DNA from: Falsibacillus albus | Lineage (GTDB): Bacteria > Bacillota > Bacilli > Bacillales > DSM-25281 | Direction of reading: 5' to 3' | Length of the DNA: 64,000 bases | Assembly: GCF_003668575.1 (NCBI RefSeq) | Contig: NZ_RCVZ01000002.1 | Span: forward strand, 186,001-250,000 | In this document: in pieces, positions 44,585-54,123 of the stretch | Numbering within the stretch: the stretch's first letter is position 1 | How the letters are laid out: each line of letters begins with the position of its first letter | The notes under the pieces: generated by a model | What the model was told of the DNA's origin: nothing | Seen by the model: only the letters and a program-made list of their open reading frames with translations | Database searches by the model: none | Made by a program: the position numbers and the translations under genes

Positions 44585-45157
44585 TCACTTTGATAATCCT
44601 TTGAACAAATAGAGCTCAAATAAGTTTAAAATCTCATCTTTATTTAATGGTTCATGCTGCTTTTCCCAGTCGAAGATGAGCGACACATATAGCTTCAACA
44701 TGACAAAGGCAGTGATTTCCGGATCACAAGGCTGGATTTCGCCACGATCCACGGCACATCGAACCTTGTTTTTGATAAAATTAATGATGGCATTTTCAAG
44801 CTTCTGCATCACCTCAAGGACCGCAGGGGTGCCAATCTCCCTTTCCTCCTGAAACAACTTAATGGAAAGCTGATGCTGGGTTCGAAATTCAAGGATTTTA
44901 TATAAGGCACTGTGGAGATTTTCATAAAAAGACAGGCTTTCATCCATCGCCTCTTCGGCGACAGTTTTCATTTCCAAAATCAGTGTAGTGATAATTTCAT
45001 CGAACAGTTCTTCCTTATTTTTAAAAAAGGTATATATCGTTCCTTTTCCGACGTTTGCAATTTTTGCGACTTGATCCATCGTTGTAGCTTTGTAACCAAA
45101 TAATGAAAATGATTTTGTCGCTGCTTCCAAGATTAATTTCTTTCGATCGATAGCCAA
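44585..45157 (-). CDS. yhgD: TetR/AcrR-family regulator YhgD
   Basis: 190 residues from TTG 45157 (GGGGTG five nt upstream), equal to the B. subtilis length. TetR HTH at residues about 5-50 (KLILEAATKSFSLFGYKATTMDQVAKIANVGKGTIYTFFKNKEEL without gaps). The C-terminal ligand domain is helical. It precedes yhgE on the same strand, with TGACC palindromes before both genes, so I infer autoregulation and control of yhgE. Confidence 0.9.
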   Translation of the reverse strand: MAIDRKKLILEAATKSFSLFGYKATTMDQVAKIANVGKGTIYTFFKNKEELFDEIITTLILEMKTVAEEAMDESLSFYENLHSALYKILEFRTQHQLSIKLFQEEREIGTPAVLEVMQKLENAIINFIKNKVRCAVDRGEIQPCDPEITAFVMLKLYVSLIFDWEKQHEPLNKDEILNLFELYLFKGLSK

Positions 45158-45173
45158 TTCAACACCCCACATC

Positions 45174-45204
45174 TGACCGTTTGACTGATTTTAAATTTCG
45201 GTCA
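45174..45204. promoter_or_regulatory. Probable YhgD operator before yhgD
   Basis: TGACCG (45174-45179) and CGGTCA (45199-45204) are inverted, with an inner TGACTGA. The half-site is shared with 44534-44560. Spacing differs between the two sites, so the exact operator is uncertain. Confidence 0.45.
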
Positions 45205-45316
45205 TTTTTCCATAAAATTAATTTACCACAATCATTTGTGGATGACAAGGAATGAATGATTATTTATCGAAATAAATTATGTAAAACCATCTTCCTTTTA
45301 GAAAGGTGATGATACT

Positions 45317-45943
45317 ATGAAGAAATTCCTTGTATTCACTTCTCTGCTCCTTATTATAACAGGTTGTTCCCACGTATCCCATGCACCGAAAAAGCCATCT
45401 TCCATTCCAGTATCCACCAACGTGAAAAAAGACCCTATATCCGATAAGGAACAGGTCATGATAAAAACTGAAGAAATATATAAATGCTTAAAGGAAGAAC
45501 GCTTTGCATGCCTTTCTTCCTTTATTGATTCAGAAAAAGGTATATTATTTTCACCCTATGTTTTTATACCGGAAAACGCCCTCATTTTCAAAACAAAGGA
45601 CCTTGAAACGTTGGATGACGACGATCATATCTACACATGGGGGACTGCAGACGGAAGCGGGATGCCGATTGAATTGGCTCCCACTGCATATTTTGACAAA
45701 TTCATCTTAAACAATCGTGCATCCACACCTGATGAAATCATCTTTGACCGCCTAGTTAAACGTGGAAATATGATTAGTAATCTGAAAGTAAAATATCCAA
45801 ATGGAATGATGGTCGAATACCATTTCAATGGGACAGAGAAGAATGATGCGATGGATTGGTCCAGCCTATATTTTGTGTTTGAAAAAGACAAACATTCAGA
45901 ATGGAAGCTCGTGGCATTGATTCACAGCCAATGGACGATATAG
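45317..45943 (+). CDS. Lipoprotein of unknown function
   Basis: 208 residues, GAAAGGTGATGATACT before ATG 45317. A clear lipobox (LLLIITGC) follows a short basic N-terminus. The mature region (about residue 45 on) includes IYKCLKEERFACLSSFIDSEKGILFSPYVF and two cysteines. I do not recognise a family. It is divergent from yhgD and 76 bp upstream of the LysM/GH18 gene. Nothing in the sequence gives a function. Confidence 0.8.
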   Translation: MKKFLVFTSLLLIITGCSHVSHAPKKPSSIPVSTNVKKDPISDKEQVMIKTEEIYKCLKEERFACLSSFIDSEKGILFSPYVFIPENALIFKTKDLETLDDDDHIYTWGTADGSGMPIELAPTAYFDKFILNNRASTPDEIIFDRLVKRGNMISNLKVKYPNGMMVEYHFNGTEKNDAMDWSSLYFVFEKDKHSEWKLVALIHSQWTI

Positions 45944-46019
45944 AAAATTACACATATTTCACCCATCTGCTGGAATATAGTGATTATGAATCATATGTCT
46001 TGTAAGGTGGTGAAAGAAC

Positions 46020-47441
46020 TTGATCATTCACGTTGTTCGATACGGAGAAAACTTGTGGTCGATCTCCAAAAAATATGGGGCGCCGCTTAACCAGATCATG
46101 GGCGTCAATGATATAAGCAATGCTGATCAACTGCTGCCGGGAGAAGCATTGATCATTCCCCAATCAACGAAAGAATATGTTGTCCAAAAAGGCGACACCC
46201 TTCCCGTGATCGCAGACAAATATGGTATCGAAGCCTCTGAGCTGCAAGCATTCAATCAAATCTCCCGTCCGGATACAATTTATGCCGGGGAGCTTCTTCT
46301 CATGCCATTTTTATACTACCCTATCCAAACCGGTGATACGCTTTGGGAAATTTCAAGGAAGTACAACGTTTCCGTCGATGCCATCTTAAAGGAGAACAAC
46401 CTGACATCCTCCTCTGTCCTGAGTCCAGGACAGACAATAAGGATCCCCACCAATGAAAGACCGGAAATAGAGGTAAATGCATATACGACAGAAACGACAG
46501 AGCTTGAAAGGCAGGAAGTTCTCAAGCTTGGGCAATACTTCACCTACCTATCCCCTTTCACTCATGCAGTGAAGGAAGATGGAACCATTACGGCCTTAGG
46601 AAATAAAGATGACAGCAAGTTAATTCCAGCAGCAAAAGCGAATCAAGCTGGATCATTGCTTGTTTTGACAAACTTCTCGGATAAATTCAATTCCGACCTG
46701 GCCGCATCGATCCTCAGGAATGAGTCGACCCAAGACACTCTCATTCAAAACATATTGGAAGAGCTTCAGAAAAATCAATACATCGGCGTGAATTTTGACT
46801 TTGAATATGTATACCCGGAGGATAAAGAGAATTATACTGCTTTTTTAAAGAAAGTCGTAGCCAAACTTCATCCAAAAGGATTTTCGGTATCAACTGCACT
46901 GGCTCCGAAGCTGAAAGCAGACCAAAAGGGACTATTATATGAGGCACATGATTACGAGGCTCAAGGAAAGATTGTCGATTTTATAGTCCTCATGACATAT
47001 GAATGGGGCTGGGCAGGTGGCGCTCCGCTGGCCATCGCCCCGATAAATGAAGTAAGGAAGGTACTGGATTATGCAGTCGCTATCATCCCAAGCAATAAAA
47101 TATTGATGGGCACTCCCCTTTATGGACGTGATTGGAAAATCCCTTGGAAAAAAGGGACGATCGCAAGGACGATCAGTCCGAATCAGGCATTGGATTTAGC
47201 CAGGAAATATAAAGTCGCCATTAATTACAACTATACGTATCAATCCCCATATTTCAGATATACAGATGAAAATGGCCAGCAGCATGAAGTATGGTTCGAG
47301 GATGCCAGAAGTATGAAGGCAAAAATGGATGTAGCGAAAATATACAAATTGCGTGGGATCAGCTATTGGGTGCTTGGAAACCCCTTCCCGCAAAACTGGG
47401 CGGTGCAGCGCAGCAACTTCCGCGTCAAGAAGTTATTATAA
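46020..47441 (+). CDS. LysM-containing GH18 glycosylase (spore SleL/YaaH type)
   Basis: 473 residues from TTG 46020 with AAGGTGGTG 7 nt upstream. Three LysM repeats occur at about residues 1-48, 52-98 and 101-146 (VVRYGENLWSISKKYG, VVQKGDTLPVIADKYG, PIQTGDTLWEISRKYN). A GH18 domain follows, with GVNFDFEYV as the DxxDxDxE-type catalytic loop (final Glu near residue 263). There is no signal peptide, as in spore-coat or cortex hydrolases such as SleL and YaaH. It is likely involved in spore germination or cortex breakdown. Confidence 0.88.
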   Translation: MIIHVVRYGENLWSISKKYGAPLNQIMGVNDISNADQLLPGEALIIPQSTKEYVVQKGDTLPVIADKYGIEASELQAFNQISRPDTIYAGELLLMPFLYYPIQTGDTLWEISRKYNVSVDAILKENNLTSSSVLSPGQTIRIPTNERPEIEVNAYTTETTELERQEVLKLGQYFTYLSPFTHAVKEDGTITALGNKDDSKLIPAAKANQAGSLLVLTNFSDKFNSDLAASILRNESTQDTLIQNILEELQKNQYIGVNFDFEYVYPEDKENYTAFLKKVVAKLHPKGFSVSTALAPKLKADQKGLLYEAHDYEAQGKIVDFIVLMTYEWGWAGGAPLAIAPINEVRKVLDYAVAIIPSNKILMGTPLYGRDWKIPWKKGTIARTISPNQALDLARKYKVAINYNYTYQSPYFRYTDENGQQHEVWFEDARSMKAKMDVAKIYKLRGISYWVLGNPFPQNWAVQRSNFRVKKLL

Positions 47442-47455
47442 AAGTCTCTTTTCTT

Positions 47456-47583
47456 ATACTTTGTTGCTAAGCTAATAAAAAATGAAAAAAATAGGAAACG
47501 TTCATTCAACGAACTAAATACGTTAAAATAGGCATTAGGATTTTAACAACAATCTTTACGAAAACAATCTCAATAAAAAGAAA
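47456..47583. repeat. Intergenic repeat, copy 2 (partner at 12229-12400)
   Basis: Contains GTTGCTAAGCTAATAAA, TTCATTCAACGAAC and a block at 47535-47566 that is nearly identical to 12352-12382. The order of blocks is the same as in copy 1. It directly follows the LysM/GH18 gene and may end its transcript, since AAAGAAAGTCT...AAGACTTTCTTTTTT at 47577-47614 forms a hairpin with a T-run. Confidence 0.6.
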
Positions 47584-47627
47584 GTCTCTACATTTCGTAT
47601 AAGACTTTCTTTTTTATTTTTTTAGTT

Positions 47628-47808
47628 TGCTCTGTTAAACACCGCTGTTGATTTCCACGCAAGTCTTCGCTTTCCGAAGACAGTAGGTGGTATGCATCCT
47701 CGATGTGATGTGGGGTCATACATATCCAAAGGGCTAGAGCCTCTTCGCTTTTCTACTTGGCCGCCATCAGTTGCTCGCATCATCCGCTGCAAGCAACATC
47801 AATTATGA
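47628..47808. repeat. Palindromic intergenic element, copy R3
   Basis: About 180 bp starting GCTCTGTTAAACACCGCTGT, then TTGATTTCCACGCAAGTCTT, ending AGCAACATCAA. The first 26 bp are nearly identical to those of R4 (54124). It contains a long insertion relative to R1 and R2. Confidence 0.65.
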
Positions 47809-47809
47809 A

Positions 47810-48313
47810 TTATTCATCAGCGCCACTATACCAATAACGTGTATAGTCAGTCGTGATAGATGCATGACCTATTTGCCGCAGCATCGCTGTAATGTTGCCT
47901 CGATGATACGTTGCATGGGTTACAACGTGCATGACCATTTCTGATAGACTCGTTTCCCTCTTCCCTTCCCATGGTATATCCAGAATCCTTTTCTTTTCAA
48001 AGTCTTCTTGTTTAATTAAAAATCCCTTATACTTCTTATATAAGTAGCAAAATAAACTTTCCATTTCTACTATGCTTTTACCTTCCCCTGCGTCTTTCTC
48101 TACTTCCAATGCTTCTGGCATGTCTTTCCCAGAAACAATGTAATACCAAAGCTGATCGACGATGTACATGTGGGAAACCACTTTCGAGATTGAAGGAAAA
48201 ACGCTTTGAATCTCTTGTTGGTACACATCATCGGAAAGCTCTATTAACCGGTTAAATAGGGTTTGATTGGCCCAAATATGATAGTCAAACATTTTTAAAG
48301 CTAAGTGAGTCAT
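47810..48313 (-). CDS. DinB/YfiT-family protein
   Basis: 167 residues. It starts THLALKMFDYHIWANQTLFNRL, typical of the DinB four-helix bundle. The three metal-ligand histidines are seen in VVSHMYIVDQLW (one) and VVTHATYHRGNI (two). The family includes thiol-dependent transferases and damage-inducible proteins; the function here is not predictable. It stands alone between a repeat and hemH. Confidence 0.85.
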   Translation of the reverse strand: MTHLALKMFDYHIWANQTLFNRLIELSDDVYQQEIQSVFPSISKVVSHMYIVDQLWYYIVSGKDMPEALEVEKDAGEGKSIVEMESLFCYLYKKYKGFLIKQEDFEKKRILDIPWEGKRETSLSEMVMHVVTHATYHRGNITAMLRQIGHASITTDYTRYWYSGADE

Positions 48314-48411
48314 TTCATTAATCCCTCCTCAAAAAATACGTTTCCAACATCTTCTATACAGAGCCCGTAAAAACCTTTTTCACTAACCCCCCCTATGCCT
48401 TACTTGGAAAA

Positions 48412-48458
48412 AAAGCAAAAAAGCACATCAATTTGCAAGTTCAAATTGATGTGCTTTT
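48412..48458 (-). terminator. Terminator of hemEH
   Basis: AAAAGCACATCAATTT (48419-48434) pairs with AAATTGATGTGCTTTT (48443-48458), a 16-bp stem with an 8-nt loop, followed on the minus strand by TTTTTTGC. It lies 30 bp past the hemH stop. Confidence 0.92.
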
Positions 48459-48487
48459 CCAGCTTTTAGCTTCTTTGATTATTCAAC

Positions 48488-49423
48488 TTATTTTCCATTC
48501 AGTTTTTTCAGTACGACCGAAGCCATGGCGTCGATGAATTCCGGCTGGGCATTCGGCATTTCGGGACGGTAATAGGCAGCCCCTACCTCATCGGTAACGA
48601 TTTTACATTCCGTATCATTGTCATACAGCACCTCTAAATGATCGGACACAAATCCTACAGGAATATAAACGAAAGCTTTATAATGCTTCTCATTATAAAG
48701 ATCCCTGGTTAAATCCTGTACATCTGGTCCAAGCCATGGTTCAGGTGTATTGCCCGCGCTTTGCCATCCAACCGCATACTCCTTGATACCTGCGTTTTCA
48801 GCAATCATCTGGGCTGTATCTTTTAACTGATCAGGATATGGATCGCCATTTTTAAGTATTTTTTCAGGTAAGCTGTGCGCAGAAACAATGAGGCAGGCAT
48901 TCTCTCTTTCTATTTCCGGCATGCTTTCATATGTTTCTTTCACCTTGTTTGTCCAATATTCAATGAACTTAGGCTCATCGTACCAGCTTTCCACGGATGT
49001 TATGACCGGACTTCCAAGCTTTTCTGCTTCTTCCTTTGCCCTGCCATTATAGGATTTAACACTGAACGTCGAAAAGTGAGGGGCGAGTACGATAGAAACG
49101 GCTTCTCTTATACCATCTTCATTCATCTTCTTCACAGCATCTTCGACAAAAGGCTCAATATGCTTCAATCCTAAATAGGCTTTAAATTCAATTTCATCCT
49201 GGATGCTATTAAGATGCTCTTCCAGCTTCTCTGCCTGTTCCTGTGTTATGTTTGCAAGCGGGGAAATGCCACCAATTGCATTATAGCGGTTTCTCAAGTC
49301 TTCAATAAGTTCTTCAGAAGGTTTGCGGCCATGGCGGATATGAGTATAGTACCGTTCTAAATCTTCTTCTTTATAGGGTGTTCCATAGGCCATTACCAAT
49401 AAACCCATTTTCTTTTTATTCAT
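48488..49423 (-). CDS. hemH: Coproporphyrin III ferrochelatase HemH (CpfC)
   Basis: 311 residues, typical length. The catalytic His is in [12 protein letters not shown] (about residue 184), with Glu in [11 protein letters not shown] (about 264) and [15 protein letters not shown]. It inserts iron into coproporphyrin III in the Gram-positive haem pathway. It is downstream of hemE on the same strand (88-bp gap). The usual third gene, hemY, is absent; a terminator follows instead. Confidence 0.95.
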   Translation of the reverse strand: MNKKKMGLLVMAYGTPYKEEDLERYYTHIRHGRKPSEELIEDLRNRYNAIGGISPLANITQEQAEKLEEHLNSIQDEIEFKAYLGLKHIEPFVEDAVKKMNEDGIREAVSIVLAPHFSTFSVKSYNGRAKEEAEKLGSPVITSVESWYDEPKFIEYWTNKVKETYESMPEIERENACLIVSAHSLPEKILKNGDPYPDQLKDTAQMIAENAGIKEYAVGWQSAGNTPEPWLGPDVQDLTRDLYNEKHYKAFVYIPVGFVSDHLEVLYDNDTECKIVTDEVGAAYYRPEMPNAQPEFIDAMASVVLKKLNGK

Positions 49424-49510
49424 AGGATAAGACCCCCGTTTTCTATTAAGATAAGGAATAGTTTGCCTTATATGTTATCCCGGTTTCAACCTTTAATGTT
49501 CTTTGATATT

Positions 49511-50551
49511 TCATTGATTCCTGGCACTGTATTCATGAACGAGAGAGGCAACCCGTTTAAGCGTGTCAGGCTGAACGGCAGGGAATACACCATGTCCCAG
49601 ATTGAAAATATGTCCTGGCTGGGACATACCTTGATCTAAAATTTCTTTTACCCTCTTTTCGATTACATCCCATGGTGCCAATAAAATCGAAGGATCTAAG
49701 TTTCCTTGAAGGGTTTTGGTCATACCCATTTCCCTTGCTTCGCTTATCTGCAGACGCCAATCCAAGCCCACGACATCGACAGGCAGATCATGCCACTCAA
49801 GCGCCAGGTGGCTTGCACCGACTCCGAATATAATCAATGGAACCCCTTCTTTACGCAATTCACTAAAGATCTTCTCCATAATCGGCTTGATGAATACACG
49901 ATAATCAGCTATATTCAAGGCACCGACCCATGAATCAAAGATTTGGAATGCTTTCGCACCCGCTTTGATTTGCGCTTTCGCATATGTAATCGTCATGTCA
50001 GCAAGCTTATTCATCATGGCAAACCAGGCATTTGGTTCGGCATACATGAATGCCTTCGTTTTGTTGTAGTTTTTGGACGGCCCGCCCTCGATCATATAGC
50101 TGGCAAGCGTAAAGGGAGCACCAGCAAATCCGATCAATGGCACAGAAAGCTGCTCCTCCGTAAGGATACGGATCGTCTCCAATACATATGGGACATCCTC
50201 TTCCGGATTAATTTCCCCAAGCCGTTCAATATCCTGCATGGACCGAATCGGATTATCGATCACTGGCCCGATCCCGGATTTGATTTCTACATTTACGCCG
50301 ATAGCAGGAAGCGGCGACATAATATCTTTATATAGAATTGCTGCATCGACATTGTAGTTTTCCACTGGCAGCCTGGTGACATAGGCACAAAGTTCGGGCT
50401 GATGAGTGATTTCAAACAATGAGTATTTCTCTTTGATTGCCCGATATTCCGGCTGCGAACGTCCCGCTTGGCGCATGAACCAAAGTGGGGTATAATCTGT
50501 TTTTTCCCCTTTCGCAGCTCTTAAAAAAGTATCATTTGTCATTTTGCTCAT
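49511..50551 (-). CDS. hemE: Uroporphyrinogen decarboxylase HemE
   Basis: 346 residues from ATG 50551, chosen by alignment with known HemE N-termini; an in-frame ATG at 50587 would add 12 residues. [19 protein letters not shown] (conserved substrate-binding RQAGR), [17 protein letters not shown], and NLGHGVFP near the C-terminus are present. It converts uroporphyrinogen III to coproporphyrinogen III. A cre-like site TGAAAGCGCTTGAA lies at about 50632-50645 on the minus strand. Confidence 0.95.
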   Translation of the reverse strand: MSKMTNDTFLRAAKGEKTDYTPLWFMRQAGRSQPEYRAIKEKYSLFEITHQPELCAYVTRLPVENYNVDAAILYKDIMSPLPAIGVNVEIKSGIGPVIDNPIRSMQDIERLGEINPEEDVPYVLETIRILTEEQLSVPLIGFAGAPFTLASYMIEGGPSKNYNKTKAFMYAEPNAWFAMMNKLADMTITYAKAQIKAGAKAFQIFDSWVGALNIADYRVFIKPIMEKIFSELRKEGVPLIIFGVGASHLALEWHDLPVDVVGLDWRLQISEAREMGMTKTLQGNLDPSILLAPWDVIEKRVKEILDQGMSQPGHIFNLGHGVFPAVQPDTLKRVASLVHEYSARNQ

Positions 50552-50861
50552 TTGTTGCCGTGTCCACCTTTCAATTGATTCTTTCACTATTGTATTATAA
50601 TTTGCTTTGAATAAAAAATATCTTTAATTTTCAAGCGCTTTCAAAGCTGGAGAAACAATCGTCCAGCATCCGATTATCACTATAGACGTTTTATCATGAA
50701 ATGTATAGTAAACATTGGCAAATGTCATAAATTTGCCGTTAATCCCAAGGTGATATGCGTTTACAATAATTACGTGCTGGGTAAATATTCATATCGATAT
50801 CTATCTTATCAAGAAGGATGGGTATAATAAATATAAATCTTAGACAGAGGTGGGGTTTAGA

Positions 50862-51386
50862 ATGAATTTTTTTATCACAAGCGGTACATATGACTTCCTA
50901 CTGAAGAAATACAATGAGCACACTGATGCAAAGGTTTTCATCGCCCAAAATGCAGAGCGGACTTTGCTGATGCAGGAGGCAGAAGGAGAAACTTTCTTTG
51001 AGGAGCCCCGAAAATATGAGGTGATTGATGCCCACGGCGAATTGGAACAAAGAGGATTCTTTGTCTTTAATAATATACCGGTTACCGATGAAGGGAGACC
51101 TGTATTTGAATACCGTTTCAAAAACAGAGCAAGGATGATCGAAGAAGAACCCGGTTTCATATCCATTCGTGTATTGAGACCATTGGATTCCGATACATAT
51201 GTGATCCTGACTCAATGGGAAGATGCGGATGCTTTTCATAATTGGCAGGATTCGAAAGCATATGCCAAAGCCCATGAGAAACGTGGAACCGAAGAAGGTG
51301 TGGATGCAAAAAAAGACCTGTTCCCACGTGCTTCTTATGTGACAAAATACAGTGCCCCCGACAAAGAACAATTAACGAATGGCTGA
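50862..51386 (+). CDS. hmoB: Haem-degrading monooxygenase HmoB
   Basis: 174 residues from ATG 50862 (GAGGTGG 8 nt upstream). The ABM-type ferredoxin-like domain is in the C-terminal half: FISIRVLRPLDSDTYVILTQWEDADAFHNWQDSKAYAKAH, as in HmoB/YhgC. It cleaves haem to release iron. It is divergent from hemE, the same arrangement as yhgC-hemE in B. subtilis, so haem making and breaking share a control region. Confidence 0.9.
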   Translation: MNFFITSGTYDFLLKKYNEHTDAKVFIAQNAERTLLMQEAEGETFFEEPRKYEVIDAHGELEQRGFFVFNNIPVTDEGRPVFEYRFKNRARMIEEEPGFISIRVLRPLDSDTYVILTQWEDADAFHNWQDSKAYAKAHEKRGTEEGVDAKKDLFPRASYVTKYSAPDKEQLTNG

Positions 51387-51392
51387 TAAAAT

Positions 51393-51443
51393 AGGCTGTC
51401 TCGAGAGGTCATGATAAATGATCTTCTCGAGACAGCCTTTTCT
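51393..51443 (+). terminator. Terminator of hmoB
   Basis: AGGCTGTCTCGAGA (51393-51406) pairs with TCTCGAGACAGCCT (51424-51437) with a 17-nt loop that can pair further, then TTTCTTATT. Confidence 0.9.
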
Positions 51444-51465
51444 TATTCTATTCATTTCCCAAGAA

Positions 51466-51515
51466 AGGATGCTCACCGCCCGCCTCACGGAATGCGAGCA
51501 TCCTGCAGCGGAAAT
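51466..51515. repeat. Partial palindromic element, copy R8
   Basis: AGGATGCTC and GAGCATCCT are inverted around CGCCCGCCTCACGG, followed by AGCGGAAATCATTT. It matches the right part of the dispersed element family (compare R4). Confidence 0.6.
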
Positions 51516-51544
51516 CATTTACGAAAAAAGCCTTAAAGGAAAGT

Positions 51545-52189
51545 CTAATTTTTCTCAAGGACGACTCCATTTCGATTCGCATAGATGGCCGCCTGGGTTC
51601 GATCCGATACGCCTAATTTCCCTAAAATATTACTTACATGTGTTTTGACCGTTTTGATTCCAATAAATAAAGATTCACTGATTTCTAGATTGGTCATCCC
51701 TTCCCCTAAACACTTCAGCACATCAAGTTCCCTTTCCGTCAATTCGTCATGGGGCTTTTTTTCTTTGGAGCGAAATCGATTCATCATTTTCGTGGCAACT
51801 TTGGGCTCGATCACAACCTCACCCTTCATTGATTTATAAATAGCGTCGGCGACTTCCTCTGCTTTTGCCGTTTTCAGCAAATAGCTGTGAGCTCCGGCCT
51901 CCAGCGCAGGGAATACCTGCTCATCATCATAGTAGCTCGTTAAAATGATGATTTTACAGTTTGGCAGAAAAGATAAAACATTTCTCGTTGCTTCTATTCC
52001 TGTCCCATCCTCCATCAATAGATCCATGAGTATTACATCCGGTTCATGATTTTTTGCAAGTTGGGCTGCTTCTTGACCGGATGAAGCTTCCCCGACAAGC
52101 TCGATTCTTTTTTCAGTCATAAGATATGATTTCATCCCCAACCGCACCATTTCATGGTCATCCACGATCAACACTTTGATTTTATCCAA
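51545..52189 (-). CDS. liaR: Response regulator LiaR
   Basis: 214 residues from TTG 52189 (GGGGAGG nine nt upstream; TTG 52198 abuts it). The receiver domain carries DDH acid pair, phospho-Asp in VILMDLLMEDGTGIEA (about residue 54), Thr in ILTSYYDD and Lys in YLLKTAKAEE. A LuxR-type HTH (LTERELDVLKCLGEGMTNLEI) forms the C-terminus. It is activated by LiaS under cell-envelope stress. Overlaps the liaS 3' end by 8 nt. Confidence 0.92.
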   Translation of the reverse strand: MDKIKVLIVDDHEMVRLGMKSYLMTEKRIELVGEASSGQEAAQLAKNHEPDVILMDLLMEDGTGIEATRNVLSFLPNCKIIILTSYYDDEQVFPALEAGAHSYLLKTAKAEEVADAIYKSMKGEVVIEPKVATKMMNRFRSKEKKPHDELTERELDVLKCLGEGMTNLEISESLFIGIKTVKTHVSNILGKLGVSDRTQAAIYANRNGVVLEKN

Positions 52190-53228
52190 CTTCTCCAACC
52201 TCCCCGACTGGAATCCGAATATTTATATACGTCCCTTCTCTCTCCTTGGAACGGATTTGAAAGACTCCTCCCAATTCTTCACAGCGCTCCCTCATGGTCT
52301 GCAGTCCATAGGAAGTCAACGGCTTCGCATGAACCCCAAATCCCTTTCCGTCATCACTTATGTACAAATGGAGCATATCCTTATGCTTCTCCATGACAAT
52401 TTTCACGGTTTCTGCATGGGCATGCCTTAAAATATTGGACAATGCTTCTTGAACAATCCTGAATAGATGCGCTTCGGTACCTTTTGACAGGTTTCCTACA
52501 TCCTCAATCTTCATATCAATATTTAAATGGCTTTTGTCTTTAAGTTCCTTTACCAGTTTATGCAGACCTTCCCCCAAAGAGTCTCCCTTTAAATCAATGG
52601 GCCTAAGATGCAGAAGAAGCGCCCTCATTTCCCCTTGAGCTTTTGAAGCGATTTCAGCAACTTGCTCGAGCATTTTTTTCGCCTGTAAAGAATCCTCTTG
52701 GATGATTCTGATGGCTGCAGATGAAAGCATACCCAATGCAAAAAGCTGCTGACTGACCGAGTCATGCAATTCCCTGGCAAGCCGATGCCGCTCTTCCATG
52801 ACCGCAGCTTGATGCGCCTGGTTGGCCAATTCAGATTTTTCGTCTGCAAGCCGTTGAAGTGATTTCACCTGATCCTGGATGAAATCTGCCAAATGATTCA
52901 TTTCATCGGTAATCATGCCGATTTCATCTTCTTCGAATTTTTCCACCCTCGCCGAGAATTTCCCGCTTCTTAATGTTGCTACGAAGGTAAACAAATCGTC
53001 CAGCCTTCCCTTAAATAGATATCCGCCCCTAATGCCGAAATAAATGCTTAATACCAAAAGGACGCCAAAAAGGAATAGAGATAGATAAATAGAAGAACGA
53101 AGGGAAATCATTGGTTGGCTCGACAACATAATATAAATTTGCAAACCTGCAAAAAAAACAGATCCTCCGAATAAAGACATCATTAAAAAGCTTTGAACAA
53201 ACCATGTCCTGATATTTTGCTGTTTCAT
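52182..53228 (-). CDS. liaS: Sensor histidine kinase LiaS
   Basis: 348 residues. Two N-terminal membrane segments (residues about 10-30 and 45-65) with a very short external loop mark an intramembrane-sensing kinase. A HAMP-like linker is followed by the HisKA_3 box ELHDSVSQQLFAL with the phospho-acceptor His (about 155) and an HATPase domain with EALSNILRHAHA and DDGKGFG. It detects cell-wall antibiotics through LiaF. Confidence 0.93.
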   Translation of the reverse strand: MKQQNIRTWFVQSFLMMSLFGGSVFFAGLQIYIMLSSQPMISLRSSIYLSLFLFGVLLVLSIYFGIRGGYLFKGRLDDLFTFVATLRSGKFSARVEKFEEDEIGMITDEMNHLADFIQDQVKSLQRLADEKSELANQAHQAAVMEERHRLARELHDSVSQQLFALGMLSSAAIRIIQEDSLQAKKMLEQVAEIASKAQGEMRALLLHLRPIDLKGDSLGEGLHKLVKELKDKSHLNIDMKIEDVGNLSKGTEAHLFRIVQEALSNILRHAHAETVKIVMEKHKDMLHLYISDDGKGFGVHAKPLTSYGLQTMRERCEELGGVFQIRSKEREGTYINIRIPVGEVGEVG

Positions 53229-53239
53229 CGCACGCCCCC

Positions 53240-54016
53240 CTATACTCGGACTATTCGGATAGAGCCAACACCAAGCTCAACCGTCAATTGCAGTCTTTTA
53301 ACAGCTTCCTCATAATCAGGGGATTCATAAAAGAGCTCGGCTTTCATACCGTCGGATGTTTGTTCGAAGAGCCTGATATCCCCTATCTTCACTTTCGTAT
53401 AAATCTTTACCGGCAAGTCTTCCGGGATGATCATTTTCACATCGCCCACCCAACCTTTTACATTTAATGGCGTGGTTTTCTCCGGGATATAAGCCTTTCC
53501 AAAGTCAAAATAATAGTCCCCGACTGCATTGAACATATCCATGGGCTCCAATGGCCAATTTGCCTTTTGAAATTTCATATCGCCGATCATGCTCATATTC
53601 TTTTTCTTACCGAAAGAAGATTCGTCCTTGTCCTTAACAAAAGGATAATCCGTTTCAAAAGAAATCTTCACTTTTTTCTTTTGAAATATCCCATTGAATG
53701 CAATGGATACGATGAGTATCGGCCACAGCTTCCACCAATCTTCCCAGCCAAAATCAATGAGGTCCCAATGGGAGCATAAAATCAGACCGCCGTAGCATAG
53801 GGCAAACAAACCGACCAATAGAGATCCAGATGATTTTTGCAGCAGTGCATCCAATAGTTTTTTGAGTCCATATAACGCAATGATTGCAGGCAGCAAGACG
53901 ACAAAAACCTCTTTTATTTCCAAGGAAATGACACCAATATTCACCAATAAAAGTCCAATTCCTGCAATGAGCAGGAGCAATGATCCAAACCATTGCTTTC
54001 CAGTTCGATAACGCAA
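53240..54016 (-). CDS. liaF: LiaF-family membrane inhibitor of LiaS
   Basis: 258 residues from TTG 54016 with GGGGGATCAA upstream. About four N-terminal membrane segments (FGSLLLLIAGIGLLLVNIGV and others) are followed by a DUF2154-type beta domain with MIGDMKFQKANW, FDFGKAYIPE and VKMIIPEDLPVKI. LiaF keeps LiaS inactive without stress. It is the first gene of liaFSR. The liaIHG genes of B. subtilis are not upstream. Confidence 0.92.
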   Translation of the reverse strand: MRYRTGKQWFGSLLLLIAGIGLLLVNIGVISLEIKEVFVVLLPAIIALYGLKKLLDALLQKSSGSLLVGLFALCYGGLILCSHWDLIDFGWEDWWKLWPILIVSIAFNGIFQKKKVKISFETDYPFVKDKDESSFGKKKNMSMIGDMKFQKANWPLEPMDMFNAVGDYYFDFGKAYIPEKTTPLNVKGWVGDVKMIIPEDLPVKIYTKVKIGDIRLFEQTSDGMKAELFYESPDYEEAVKRLQLTVELGVGSIRIVRV

Positions 54017-54123
54017 TTGATCCCCCGCCTTTTCTACTATACATATTTATTTTCGTTATCCAATTCATTAAATCCTTTTTATTCATTTGGCTCTTTCCGT
54101 AAAGTTTTGCTGCTTTTAATAAA

